Below are positions 1 through 13,200 of a stretch of DNA of 64,000 bases, piece by piece. Below the pieces are notes generated by a model that was given only the letters and a program-made list of their open reading frames with translations, was not told the DNA's origin and did not search any database. The translations under genes and the position numbers were made by a program. Origin of the DNA: Taudactylus pleione (taxonomy: Eukaryota; Chordata; Amphibia; Anura; Myobatrachidae); contig JAUIMM010000701.1 of the NCBI GenBank assembly GCA_031769625.1, forward strand, positions 1 through 64,000, read 5' to 3'. Position 1 is the stretch's first letter; every line of letters begins with the position of its first letter.

Positions 1-3000
1 CTGCCAGCGTGTGTCCCAACCCCAGCGTGTCAGCCTCTTTCCCCCCCAGTGCCAGCGTGTCAGCCTCTTTTCCCCCCAGCCCCAGTGTGTGTCAGCCTCT
101 TTCCCCCCAGCATGTGTGTCAGCCTCTTTTCCCCCCAGCCCCAGTGTGTGTGTCGGCCTCTTTCCCCCCCAGACCCATCGTGTGACAGTCTCTTTCCCCC
201 CAGCATGTGTCAGTCTCTTTCCCCCCAGACCCAGCGTGTGTCTCAGCCTCTTTCTCCCCCAGCCCCAGCGTGTGTCAGTCTCTTTCCCCCCAGCCCCAGG
301 ATGTGTCTCAGCCTCTTTCCCCCCAGCCCCAGCATGTGTCAGTCTCTTTCCCGCCAGCCCCAGCATGTGTCTCAGCCTCTTTCTCCCCCAGCCCCAGCGT
401 GTGTCAGTCTCTTTCCCCCCAGCCCCAGCGTGTCTCAGCCTCTTTCCCCCCAGCCCCAGCATGTGTCTCAGCCTCTTTCCCCCAACCCCAGCGTGTGTCA
501 GTCTCTTTCCCCCCAGCCCCAGCGTGTGTCAGTCTCTTTCCCCCCAGCCCCAGCGTGTGTCTTAACCTCTTTCCCCAGCCCAAGCGTGTGTCAGTCTCTT
601 TCCCCCCAGCCCCAGTGTGTGTCAGTCTCTTTCCTCCCAGCCACAGTGTGTGTCAGCCTCTTTCCCCCAGCCCCAGCGTGTGTCTCAGCCTCTTTCCCCC
701 CAGCCCCAGCATGTCTCAGCCTCTTTCCCCCTCAGCCCCAGCATGTAACAGCCTCTTTACCCCCAGCCCCAGCATGTGTCAGAATCTTTTCCCCCAGCCC
801 CAGGGTGTGTCAGCATCTCCCCCCCAGCCCAAGCATGTGTCTCAGTTTCTATCCCCCATCCCCAACATGTGTCTCAGCCTCTTTCCCCTCAGCCCCAGCA
901 TGTGTCAGTCTTTTTACCCCCAGCCCCAGCGTGTGTCAGCATCTTTTGCACAGCCCCAGGATGTGTCTCAGCCTCTTTCTCCCCCAGCCCCAGTGTGTGT
1001 CAGTCTCTTTCCCCCCAGCCCCAGGATGTGTCTCAGCCTCTTTCCCCCAGCCCCAGCGTGTGTCAGTCTCTTTCCCGCAAGCCCCAGCATGTGTCTCAGC
1101 CTCTTTCTCCCCCAGCCCCAGCGTGTGTCAGTCTCTATCCCCCCAGCCCCAGCATGTGTCTCAGCCTCTTTCCCCCCAGCCCCAGCATGTGTCTCAGCCT
1201 CTTTCCCCCAACCCCAGCGTGTGTCAGTCTCTTTCCCCCCAGCCCCAGCATGTGTCAGTCTCTTTCCCCCCAGCCCCAGCGTGTGTCTCAGCCTCTGTCC
1301 CCCCAGCCCCAGCATCTCAGCCTCTTTCCGCCCAGCACATGTCTCAGCCTCATTCCCCCCCCTGCCCCAGCATGTCTCAGCCTTTTTCCCCCCCCAGCCC
1401 CAGCGTGTGTCAGAATCTTTTCCCTCAGCCCCAGCGTGTGTCAACATCTCCCCCCCAGCCCCAGCATGTATCTCAGTCTCTATCCCCCCAGCCCCAACAT
1501 GTGTCTCAGCCTCTTTCCCCCCAGCCCCAGCATCTGTCAGTCTTTTTTCCCCAGCCCCAGCGTGTGTCAGCATCTTTCCCCCCCAGCTCCAGCATGTGTC
1601 TCAGCCTCTTCCCCCCCAGCCCCAGCATGTGTCTTAGCCTCTTTTCCCCCAGCCCCAGCGTGTGTCTTAGCCTCTTTTCCCCCAGCCCCAGCATGTGTCT
1701 CAGCCTCATTCTCCCCCCAAGCCCCAGTGTGTCAGCCTCATTCTGCCTCCATCTCCAGCATGTCTCTGCCTCGTTCTTCCTGACAGCATGTGTCCCAACC
1801 CCAGCGTGTCGGCGTCTTTCCCCCCCAGTACCAGCGTGTCAGCCTCTTTTCCTCCCAGCCCCAGTGTGTGTGTCAGCCTCTTTCCCCCCCAAGCCCCAGT
1901 GTGTCAGCCTCACTCTCCCTCCATCTCCAGCATGTCTCTGCCTCGTTCTTCCTGCCAGCGTGTGTCCCAACCCCAGCGTGTCAGCCTCTTTCCCCCCCAG
2001 TGCCAGCGTGTCAGCCTCTTTTCCCCCCAGCCCCAGTGTGTGTCAGCCTCTTTCCCCCCAGCATGTGTGTCAGCCTCTTTTCCCCCCAGCCCCAGTGTGT
2101 GTGTCGGCCTCTTTCCCCCCCAGACCCATCGTGTGACAGTCTCTTTCCCCCCAGCATGTGTCAGTCTCTTTCCCCCCAGACCCAGCGTGTGTCTCATCCT
2201 CTTTCTCCCCCAGCCCCAGCGTGTGTCAGTCTCTTTCCCCCCAGCCCCAGGATGTGTCTCAGCCTCTTTCCCCCCAGCCCCAGCGTGTGTCAGTCTCTTT
2301 CCCGCCAGCCCCAGCATGTGTCTCAGCCTCTTTCTCCCCCAGCCCCAGCGTGTGTCAGTCTCTTTCCCCCCAGCCCCAGCTTGTCTCAGCCTCTTTCCCC
2401 CCAGCCCCAGCATGTGTCTCAGCCTCCTTCCCCCAACCCCAGTGTGTGTCAGTCTCTTTCCCCCCAGCCCCAGCATGTGTCAGTCTCTTTCCCCCCAGCC
2501 CCAGCGTGTGTCTCAGCCTCTGTCCCCCCAGCCCCAGCATCTCAGCCTCTTTCCGCCCAGCACGTGTCTCAGCCTCATTCCCCCCCAGCCCCAGCATGTA
2601 TCAGCCTCTTTCCCCCCCCAGCCCCAGCGTGTGTCAGAATTTTTTCCCTCAGCCCCAGCGTGTGTCAACATCTCCCCCCCAGCCCCAGCATGTATCTCAG
2701 TCTCTATCCCCCCCAGCCCCAACATGTGTCTCAGCCTCTTTCCCCCCAGCCCCAGCATCTGTCAGTCTTTTTTCCCCAGCCCCAGCGTGTGTCAGCATCT
2801 TTCCCCCCCAGCTCCAGCATGTGTCTCAGCCTCTTCCCCCCCAGCCCCAGCATGTGTCTTAGCCTCTTTTCCCCCAGCCCCAGCGTGTGTCTTAGCCTCT
2901 TTTCCCCCAGCCCCAGCATGTGTCTCAGCCTCATTCTCCCCCCAAGCCCCAGTGTGTCAGCCTCATTCTGCCTCCATCTCCAGCATGTCTCTGCCTCGTT

Positions 3001-4222
3001 CTTCCTGACAGCATGTGTCCCAACCCCAGCGTGTCGGCGTCTTTCCCCCCCAGTACCAGCGTGTCAGCCTCTTTTCCTCCCAGCCCCAGTGTGTGTGTCA
3101 GCCTCTTTCCCCCCCAAGCCCCAGTGTGTCAGCCTCACTCTCCCTCCATCTCCAGCATGTCTCTGCCTCGTTCTTCCTGCCAGCGTGTGTCCCAACCCCA
3201 GCGTGTCAGCCTCTTTCCCCCCCAGTGCCAGCGTGTCAGCCTCTTTTCCCCCCAGCCCCAGTGTGTGTCAGCCTCTTTCCCCCCAGCATGTGTGTCAGCC
3301 TCTTTTCCCCCCAGCCCCAGTGTGTGTGTCGGCCTCTTTCCCCCCCAGACCCATCGTGTGACAGTCTCTTTCCCCCCAGCATGTGTCAGTCTCTTTCCCC
3401 CCAGACCCAGCGTGTGTCTCAGCCTCTTTCTCCCCCAGCCCCAGCGTGTGTCAGTCTCTTTCCCCCCAGCCCCAGGATGTGTCTCAGCCTCTTTCCCCCC
3501 AGCCCCAGCGTGTGTCAGTCTCTTTCCCGCCAGCCCCAGCATGTGTCTCAGCCTCTTTCTCCCCCAGACCCAGCGTGTGTCAGTCTCTTTCCCCCCAGCC
3601 CAAGCGTGTCTCAGCCTCTTTCCCCCCAGCCCCAGCATGTGTCTCAGCCTCTTTCCCCCAACCCCAGCGTGTGTCAGTCTCTTTCCCCCCAGCCCCAGCG
3701 TGTGTCAGTCTCTTTCCCCCCAGCCCCAGCGTGTGTCTCAGCCTCTGTCCCCCCAGCCCCAGCATCTCAGCCTCTTTCCGCCCAGCACGTGTCTCAGCCT
3801 CATTCCCACCCAGCCCCAGCATGTATCAGCCTCTTTCCCCCCCCAGCCCCAGCGTGTGTCAGAATTTTTTCCCTCAGCCCCAGCGTGTGTCAACATCTCC
3901 CCCCCAGCCCCAGCATGTATCTCAGTCTCTATCCCCCGAGCCCCAACATGTGTCTCAGCCTCTTTCCCCCCAGCCCCAGCATCTGTCAGTCTTTTTTCCC
4001 CAGCCCCAGCGTGTGTCAGCATCTTTCCCCCCCAGCTCCAGCATGTGTCTCAGCCTCTTTTCCCCCAGCCCCAGCGTGTGTCTTAGCCTCTTTTCCCCCA
4101 GCCCCAGCATGTGTCTCAGCCTCATTCTCCCCCCAAGCCCCAGTGTGTCAGCCTCATTCTGCCTCCATCTCCAGCATGTCTCTGCCTCGTTCTTCCTGAC
4201 AGCGTGTGTCCCAACCCCAGCG
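1..4222. repeat. Left zone of short (about 1.2 kb) modules
   Basis: The punctuation landmark TGTCGGCGTCTTT lies at 1,807, 3,032 and 4,223, giving modules of 1,225 and 1,191 bp. The window begins inside an earlier module: the first bases match the sequence at 1,952 and 3,177, so that module is about 1,950 bp long. These modules are close relatives of one another over most of their length and shorter than the modules that follow. The zone therefore looks like a separate amplification domain to the left of the 12-kb higher-order repeat. Confidence 0.85.
1745..1975. repeat. Punctuation segment of the satellite modules (type example)
   Basis: This is one example of a paired divergent segment that opens every module. 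The first half has CTCCATCTCCAGCATG, TCTCTGCCTCGTTCTTCCTG, GTGTCCCAACCCCAGC and TGTCGGCGTCTTT. The second half, about 145 bp later, repeats CTCCATCTCCAGCATG and the CTCGTTCTTCCTG stretch and then continues with GTGTCAGCCTCTTTCC. The same pair recurs around each of the 23 landmarks from 1,807 to 51,547. It is the only part of a module that departs clearly from the basic unit, so it serves as the phase marker for the higher-order structure. Confidence 0.85.
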
Positions 4223-7200
4223 TGTCGGCGTCTTTCCCCCCCAGTACCAGTGTGTCAGCCTCTTTTCCTCCCAGCCCCAGTGTGTGTGTCAGCCTCTTTC
4301 CCCCCCAAGCCCCAGTGTGTCAGCCTCACTCTCCCTCCATCTCCAGCATGTCTCTGCCTCGTTCTTCCTGCCAGCGTGTGTCACAACCCCAGCGTGTCAG
4401 CCTCTTTCCCCCCCAGTGCCAGTGTGTCAGCCTCTTTTCCCCCCAGCCCCAGTGTGTGTCAGCCTCTTTCCCCCCAGCATGTGTGTCAGCCTCTTTTCCC
4501 CCCAGCCCCAGTGTGTGTGTTGGCCTCTTTCCCCCCCAGACCCATCGTGTGACAGTCTCTTTCCCCCCAGCATGTGTCAGTCTCTTTCCCCCCAGACCCA
4601 GCGTGTGTCTCAGCCTCTTTCCCCCCCAGACCCAGCATGTGTCTCAGCCTCTTTCTCCCCCAGGCCCAGCGTGTGTGAGAATGTTTTCCCCCAGCCCCAG
4701 CGTGTGTCAGCATCTCCCCGCCAGCCCCAGCATGTGTCTCAGCCTCTTTCGCCCCCATCCTCAGCATGAGTCTCAGTCTCTACCCCCCCCAGCCCCAGCA
4801 TGTGTGTCAGCCTCTTTCCCCCCAGCCCCAGCATGTGTCAGTCTTTTTCCCCCAGCCCCAGCGTGTCAGCCTCTTTCCCCACAGCCCCAGTGTGTGTCGG
4901 CATCTTTCCCCTCCAGCCCCAGCATGTATCAGCCTCTTTCCTCCCCAGCCCCAGCGTGTGTCAGTCTCTTTCCCCCCAGCCCCAGCATGTATCTCAGCCT
5001 CTTTCCTCCCAGCCCCAGTGTGTGTCTTAGCCTCTTTCCCCCCAGCCCCAGCGTGTGTCTTAGCCTCTTTCCCCTCAGCCTCAGCATCTGTCAGTCTCTT
5101 TCCCCCCAGCCCCAGCGTGTATCAGCCTCTATCCCCCCCAGCCCCAGCATGTGTCAGTCTCTTTTCCCCCAGCCCCAGCGTGTGTCAGCATCTGCCCCCC
5201 CCAGCCCCAGCATGTGTCTCAGCCTCTTTCCAGCCCCAGCATGTGTCTCAGCATCTTTCCCCCCCACACCCCAGCATGTGTCTTAGCCTCTTTCCCCCCA
5301 GCCCCAACATGTGTCTCAGCCTCTTTCCCCCCAGCCCCAGCATGTCAGTCTTTTTTCCCCAGCCCCAGCGTGTGTCAGCATCTTCCCCCCCAGCCCCTGC
5401 ATGTGTCTCAGCCTCTTCCCCCCAGCCCCAGCATGTGTCTTAGCCTCTTTTCCCCCAGCCCCAGCGTGTGTCTTAGCCTCTTTTCCCCCAGCCCCAGCAT
5501 GTGTCTCAGCCTCATTCTCCCCCCAAGCCCCAGTGTGTCAGCCTCATTCTGCCTCCATCTCCAGCATGTCTCTGCCTCGTTCTTCCTGACAGCTTGTGTC
5601 CCAACCCCAGTGTGTCGGCGTCTTTCCCCCCCAGTACCAGCGTGTCAGCCTCTTTTCCTCCCAGCCCCAGTGTGTGTGTCAGCCTCTTTCCCCCCCAAGC
5701 CCCAGTGTGTCAGCCTCACTCTCCCTCCATCTCCAGCATGTCTCTGCCTCGTTCTTCCTGCCAGCGTGTGTCCCAACCCCAGCGTGTCAGCCTCTTTCCC
5801 CCCCAGTGCCAGTGTGTCAGCCTCTTTTCCCCCCAGCCCCAGTGTGTGTCAGCCTCTTTCCCCCCAGCATGTGTGTCAGCCTCTTTTCCCCCCAGCCCCA
5901 GTGTGTGTGTCGGCCTCTTTCCCCCCCAGACCCATCGTGTGACAGTCTCTTTCCCCCCAGCATGTGTCAGTCTCTTTCCCCCCAGACCCAGCATGTGTCT
6001 TAGCCTCTTTCCCCCCCAGCCCCAGCATGTGCCTCAGCCTCTTTCTCCCCCAGGCCCAGCATGTGTGAGAATGTTTTCCCCCAGCCTCAGCGTGTGTCAG
6101 CATCTCCCCCCCAGCCCCAGCATGTGTCTCAGCCTCTTTCACCCCCATCCTCAGCATGAGTCTCAGTCTCTACCCCCCCCAACCCCAGCATGTGTCTCAG
6201 CCTCTTTCCCCCCAGCCCCAGCATGTGTCAGTCTTTTTCACCCAGCCCCAGCGTGTCAGCCTCTTTCCCCACAGCCCCAGTGTGTGTCGGCATCTTTCCC
6301 CTCCAGCCCCAGCATGTATCAGCCTCTTTCCTCCCCAGCCCCAGCGTGTGTCAGTCTCTTTCCCCCCAGCCCCAGCATGTATCTCAGCCTCTTTCGTCCC
6401 AGCCCCAGCGTGTGTCTTAGTCTCTTCCCCCCAGCCCCAGCATGTGTCTTAGCCTCTTTCCCCTCAGCCCCAGCGTCTGTCAGTCTCTTTCCCCCCAGCC
6501 CCAGCGTGTATAAGCCTCTTTCCCCCCCAGCCCCAGCATGTGTCAGTCTCTTTTCCCCCAGCCCCAGCGTGTGTCAGCATCTGCCCCCCCCAGCCCCAGC
6601 ATGTGTCTCAGCCTCTTTCCCCTCCAGCCCCAGCATGTGTCTCAGCATCTTTCCCCCCCACACCCCAGCATGTGTCTCAGCCTCTTTCCCCCCAGCCCCA
6701 GTTTGTGTCAGTCTCTTTCCCCCCCAGCCTCAGCATGTGTCTCAGTCTCTACCCCCCCAGCCCCAGCATGTGTCTCAGCCTCTTTCCCCCAGCATGTGTC
6801 AGTCTTTTTCCCCCCAGCCCCAGCGTGTCAGCCTCTTTCCCCACAGCCCCAGTGTGTGTCAGCATCTTTCCCCTCCAGCCCCAGCATTTATCAGCCTCTT
6901 TCCTCCCCAGCCCCAGCGTGTGTCAGTCTCTTTCCCCCCAGCCCCAGCATGTATCTCAGCCTCTTTCCTCCCAGACCCAGCATGTGTTTTAGCCTCTTTC
7001 CCCTGAGCCCCAGCGTGTGTCTTAGCCTCTTTCCCCCCAGCCCCAGCGTGTGTCTGTATCTTTCCCCCCACCCGCAGCGTGTGTCAGTCTCTTTCCTCCC
7101 AGCCCCAGCGTGTCAGCCTCTTTCCCCCAGCCCCATTGTGTGTCCCAGCATCTCCCCCCCAGCCCCAGCATGTGTCTCAGTCTCTATCCCCCCTTCCCCA

Positions 7201-10200
7201 ACATGTGTCTCAGCCTCTTTCCCCCCAACCCCAGCATGTGTCTTAGCCTCTTTCCCCCCAGCCCCAGCGTATGTCAGTCTTTTTCCCCCCAGCCCCAGCG
7301 TGTGTCAGCCTCTTTCCCCCCCAGCCCCAGCATGTGTCTCAGCCTCTTTCCCCCCAGCCCCAGCATGTGTCTTAGCCTCTTTCCCCCCAGCCCCAGCGTA
7401 TGTCAGTCTCTTTCCCCCCAGCCCCAGGGTGTGTCTCAGCCCCTTCCCCCAGCCCCAGCATGTGTCTTAGCCTCTTCCCGCCCCAGCATGTGTCTTAGCC
7501 TCTTTCCCCCCAGCCCCAGCATGTGTGTCTCTTTCCCCCCAGCCCCAGCATGTGTATCAGCCTCTTCCCCCAGCCACAGCATGTGTCTCAGCCTCTTCCC
7601 CCCAGCCCCAGCATGTGTCTCAGCCTCTTTCCCCCCAGCCCCAGCGTGTTTCAGTCTCTTTCCTCCCAGCCCCAGCATGTGTCAGTCTCTTTCCCTCCAG
7701 CCCCAGTGTGTGTCAGCCTCTTTCCCCCCAGACCCAGTGTGTGTCTCAGCCTCTTTCCTGCCCAGTCCCAGCATGTGTCTCAGCCTCTTTCCCCCCCAGC
7801 CCCAGCGTGTATCAGCCTCTTTCCCCCCCAGCCCCAGCGTGTGTCAGTCTCTTTTCCTCCAGCCCCAGCGTGTGTCAGTATCTGCCCCCCCCAGCCCCAG
7901 CATGTGTCTCAGCCTCTTTCCACTCCAGCCCCAGCATGGGTCTCAGCATATTTTCCCCCCCACACCCCAGCATATGTCTCAGCCTCTTTCCCCCCAGCCC
8001 CAGCGTGGTGTCAGTCTCTTTCCCCCCAGCCCCAGCATGTGTATCAGCCTCTTTCCGCCTAGCCCCAGCATGTGTCTCAGCCTCTTCCCCCCCAGCCCCA
8101 GCATGTGTCTTAGCCTCTTTTCCCCCAGCCCCAGCGTGTGTCTTAGCCTCTTTTCCCCCAGCCCCAGCATGTGTCTCAGCCTCGTTCTCACCCCAAGCCC
8201 CAGTGTGTCAGCCTCATTCTGCCTCCATCTCCAGCATGTCTCTGCCTCGTTCTTCCTGCCAGCGTGTGTCCCAACCCCAGCATGTCGGCGTCTTTCCCCC
8301 CCAGTACCAGCGTGTCAGCCTCTTTTCCCCCCAGCCCCAGTGTGTGTGTCAGCCTCTTTCCCCCCCAAGCCCCAGTGTGTCAGCCTCCCTCTCCCTCCAT
8401 CTCAAGCATGTCTCTGCCTCGTTCTTCCTGCCAGCGTGTGTCCCAACCCCAGCATGTCAGCCTCTTTCCCCCCCAGAGCCAGCGTGTCAGCCTCTTTTCC
8501 CCCCAGCCCCAGTGTGTGTGTCAGCCTCTTTCCCCCCAGCATGTGTGTCAGCCTCTTTTCCCCCCAGCCCCAGTGTGTGTGTCGGCCTCTTTCCCCCCAG
8601 CCCCATCGTGTGACAGTCTCTTTCCCCCCAGCATGTGTCAGTCTCTTTCCCCCCAGAACCAGCGTGTGTCTCAGCCTCTTTCCCCCCCAGCCCCAGCATG
8701 TGCCTCAGCCTCTTTCTCCCCCAGGCCCAGCATGTGTGAGAATGTTTTCCCCCAGCCTCAGCGTGTGTCAGCATCTCCCCCCCAGCCCCAGCATGTGTCT
8801 CAGCCTCTTTCGCCCCCATCCTCAGCATGAGTCTCAGTCTCTACCCCCCCCAGCCCCAGCATGTGTCTCAGCCTCTTTCCCCCCAGCCCCAGCATGTGTC
8901 AGTATTTTTCCCCCAGCCCCAGCGTGTCAGCCTCTTTCCCCACAGCCCCAGTGTGTGTCGGCATCTTTCCCCTCCAGCCCCAGCATGTATCAGCCTCTTT
9001 CCTCCCCAGCCCCAGCGTGTGTCAGTCTCTTTCTCCCCAGCCCCAGCATGTATCTCAGCCTCTTTCCTCCCAGACCCAGCATGTGTCTTAGCCTCTTTCC
9101 CCCCAGCCCAAGCATGTGTCAGTCTTTTTCCCCCCAGCCCCAGCATATGTCAGCCTCTTTCCCCCCCAACATGTGTCTCAGCCTCTTTCCCCCCAGCCCC
9201 AGCATGTGTCTTAGCCTCTTTCCCCCCAGCCCCAGCGTGTGTCAGTCTCTTTCCCCCCAGCCCCAGCGTGTGTCTCAGACCCTTCCCCCAGCCCCAGCAT
9301 GTGTCTTAGCCTCTTCCCGCCCCAGCATGTGTCTTAGCCTCTTTCCCCCCAGCCCCAGCATGTGTGTCTCTTTCCCCCCAGCCCCAGCATGTGTCTCAGC
9401 CTCTTCCCCCAGCCACAGCATGTGTCTCAGCCTCTTCCCCCCAGCCCCAGCATGTGTCTTAGCCTCTTTCCCCCCAGCCCCAGCGTGTTTCAGTCTCTTT
9501 CCTCCCAGCCCCAGCGTGTGTCAGTCTCTTTCCCCCCAGCCCCAGTGTGTGTCAGCCTCTTTCCCCCCCAGCCCCAGCATGTGTCAGTCTCTTTTCCACC
9601 AGCACCCACGTGTGTCAGCATCTGCCCCCCCCCCCAGCCCCAGCATGTGTCTCAGCCTCTTTCCAGCCCCAGCATGTGTCTCAGCATCTTTCCCCCCCAC
9701 ACCCCAGCATGTGTCTCAGCCTCTTTCCCCCCCAGCCCCAGCGTGTGTCAGTCTCTTTCCCCCCCCAGCCTCAGCATATGTCTCAGTCTCTACCCCCCCA
9801 GCCCCAGCATGTGTCTCAGCCTCTTTCCCCCCAGCATGTGTCAGTCTTTTTCCCCCCAGCCCCAGCGTGTCAGCCTTTTTCCCCACAGCCCCAGTGTGTG
9901 TCAGCATCTTTCCCCTCCAGCCCCAGCATGTATCAGCCTCTTTCCTCCCCAGCCCCAGCGTGTGTCAGTCTCTTTCCCCCCCAGCCCCAGCATGTATCTC
10001 AGCCTATTTCCCCCCAGACCCAGCATATGTCTTAGCCTCTTTCCCCTGAGCCCCAGCGTGTGTCTTAGCCTCTTTCCCCCCAGCCCCAGCGTGTGTCAGT
10101 CTCTTTCCCCCCACCCGCAGCGTGTGTGTCTCTTTCCTCCCAGCCCCAGCGTGTCAGCCTCTTTCCCCCCAGCCCCAGCGTGTGTCTCAGCCTCTGTCCC

Positions 10201-13200
10201 CCCAGCCCCAGCATCTCAGCCTCTTTCCACCCAGCACGTGTCTCAGCCTCATTCCCCCCCAGCCCCAGCATGTATCAGCCTCTTTCCCCCCCCAGCCCCA
10301 GCGTGTGTCAGAATCTTTTCCCTCAGGCCCAGCGTGTGTCAACATCTCCCCCCCAGCCCCAGCATGTGTCTCAGTCTCTATCCCCCCCAGCCCCAACATG
10401 TGTCTCAGCCTCTTTCCCCCCAGCCCCAGCATGTCAGTCTTTTTTCCCCAGCCCCAGCATGTGTCAGCATCTTCCCCCCCAGCCCCAGCATGTGTCTTAG
10501 CCTCTTTTCCCCCAGCACCAGCGTGTGTCTTAGCCGCTTTTCCCCCAGCCCCAGCATGTGTCTCAGCCTCGTTCTCCCCCCAAAGCCCCAGTGTGTCAGC
10601 CTCATTCTGCCTCCATCTCCAGCATGTCACTGACTCGTTCTTCCTGCCAGCGTGTGTCCCAAGCCCAGCGTGTCGGCGTCTTTCCCCCCCAGTACCAGCG
10701 TGTCAGCCTCTTTTTCCCCCAGCCCCAGTGTGTGTGTCAGCCTCTTTCCCCCCCAAGCCCCAGTGTGTCAGCCTCACTCTCCCTCCATCTCAAGCATGTC
10801 TCTGCCTCGTTCTTCCTGCCAGCATGTGTCCCAACCCCAGCGTGTCAGCCTCTTTCCCCCCCAGTGCCAGCGTGTCAGCCTCTTTTCCCCCCAGCCCCAG
10901 TGTGTGTCAGCCTCTTTCCCCCCAGCATGTGTGTCAGCCTCTTTTCCCCCCAGCCCCAGTGTGTGTGTCGGCCTCTTTCCCCCCAGCCCCATCGTGTGAC
11001 AGTCTCTTTCCCCCCAGCATGTGTCAGTCTCTTTCCCCCCAGACCCAGCATGTGTCTCAGCCTCTTTCCCCCCCAGCCCCAGCATGTGCCTCAGCCTCTT
11101 TCTCCCCCAGGCCCAGCATGTGTGAGAATGTTTTCCCCCAGCCTCAGCGTGTGTCAGCATCTCCCCCCCAGCCCCAGCATGTGTCTCAGCCTCTTTCACC
11201 CCCATCCTCAGCATGAGTCTCAGTCTCTACCCCCCCCAGCCCCAGCATGTGTCTCAGCCTCTTTCCCCCCAGCCCCAGCATGTGTCAGTCTTTTTCACCC
11301 AGCCCCAGCGTGTCAGCCTCTTTCCCCACAGCCCCAGTGTGTGTCGGCATCTTTCCCCTCCAGCCCCAGCATGTATCAGCCTCTTTCCTCCCCAGCCCCA
11401 GCGTGTGTCAGTCTCTTTCCCCCCAGCCCCAGCATGTATCTCAGCCTCTTTCCTCCCAGCCCCAGCGTGTGTCTTAGTCTCTTTCCCCCCAGCCCCAGCA
11501 TGTGTCTTAGCCTCTTTCCCCTCAGCCCCAGCGTCTGTCAGTCTCTTTCCCCCCAGCCCCAGCGTGTATAAGCCTCTTTCCCCCCCAGCCCCAGCATGTG
11601 TCAGTCTCTTTTCCCCCAGCCCCAGCGTGTGTCAGCATCTGCCCCCCCCAGCCCCAGCATGTGTCTCAGCCTCTTTCCCCTCCAGCCCCAGCATGTGTCT
11701 CAGCATCTTTCCCCCCCACACCCCAGCATGTGTCTCAGCCTCTTTCCCCCCAGCCCCAGTTTGTGTCAGGCTCTTTCCCCCCCAGCCTCAGCATGTGTCT
11801 CAGTCTCTACCCCCCCAGCCCCAGCATGTGTCTCAGCCTCTTTCCCCCAGCATGTGTCAGTCTTTTTCCCCCCAGCCCCAGCGTGTCAGCCTCTTTCCCC
11901 ACAGCCCCAGTGTGTGTCAGCATCTTTCCCCTCCAGCCCCAGCATGTATCAGCCTCTTTCCTCCCCAGCCCCAGCGTGTGTCAGTCTCTTTCCCCCCAGC
12001 CCCAGCATGTATCTCAGCCTCTTTCCTCCCAGACCCAGCATGTGTTTTAGCCTCTTTCCCCTGAGCCCCAGCGTGTGTCTTAGCCTCTTTCCCCCCAGCC
12101 CCAGCGTGTGTCTGTCTCTTTCCCCCCACCCGCAGCGTGTGTCAGTCTCTTTCCTCCCAGCCCCAGCGTGTCAGCCTCTTTCCCCCAGCCCCATTGTGTG
12201 TCCCAGCATCTCCCCCCCAGCCCCAGCATGTGTCTCAGTCTCTATCCCCCCAACCCCAGCATGTGTCAGTCTTTTTCCCCCCAGCCCCAGCGTGTGTCAG
12301 CCTCTTTCCCCCCCAGCCCCAGCATGTGTCTCAGCCTCTTTCCCCCCAGCCCCAGCATGTGTCTTAGCCTCTTTCCCCCCAGCCCCAGCGTGTTTCAGTC
12401 TCTTTCCTCCCAGCCCCAGCGTGTGTCAGTCTCTTTCCCCCCAGCCCCAGTGTGTGTCAGCTTCTTTCCCCCCCAGCCCCAGCATGTGTCAGTCTCTTTT
12501 CCACCAGCACCCACGTGTGTCAGCATCTGCCCCCCCCCCAGCCCCAGCATGTGTCTCAGCCTCTTTCCAGCCCCAGCATGTGTCTCAGCATCTTTCCCCC
12601 CCACACCCCAGCATGTGTCTCAGCCTCTTTCCCCCCCAGCCCCAGCGTGTGTCAGTCTCTTTCCCCCCCCAGCCTCAGCATATGTTTCAGTCTCTACCCC
12701 CCCAGCCCCAGCATGTGTCTCAGCCTCTTTCCCCCCAGCATGTGTCAGTCTTTTTCCCCCCAGCCCCAGCGTGTCAGCCTTTTTCCCCACCTCCCCAGTG
12801 TGTGTCAGCATCTTTCCCCTCCAGCCCCAGCATGTATCAGCCTCTTTCCTCCCCAGCCCCAGCGTGTGTCAGTCTCTTTCCCCCCCAGCCCCAGCATGTA
12901 TCTCAGCCTATTTCCCCCCAGACCCAGCATATGTCTTAGCCTCTTTCCCCTGAGCCCCAGCGTGTGTCTTAGCCTCTTTCCCCCCAGCCCCAGCGTGTGT
13001 CAGTCTCTTTCCCCCCACCCGCAGCGTGTGTGTCTCTTTCCTCCCAGCCCCAGCGTGTCAGCCTCTTTCCCCCCAGCCCCAGCGTGTGTCTCAGCCTCTG
13101 TCCCCCCAGCCCCAGCATCTCAGCCTCTTTCCACCCAGCATGTGTCTCAGCCTCATTCCCCCCCAGCCCCAGCATGTATCAGCCTCTTTCCCCCCCCAGC

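Noticed and set aside
968..1573. Minus-strand frames with Gly/Leu/Arg/Thr-rich periodic peptides
   Set aside because: They are the reverse complement of the same repeat unit and occur at every module. No independent evidence of coding.
7050..10049. A 999-codon open frame, and similar frames of 500-994 codons, as a Cys/Pro/Ser-rich structural protein gene
   Set aside because: The frame is pure satellite, other frames over the same bases are equally open, there is no signal peptide or unique domain, and frame changes with every 31- or 32-bp unit.
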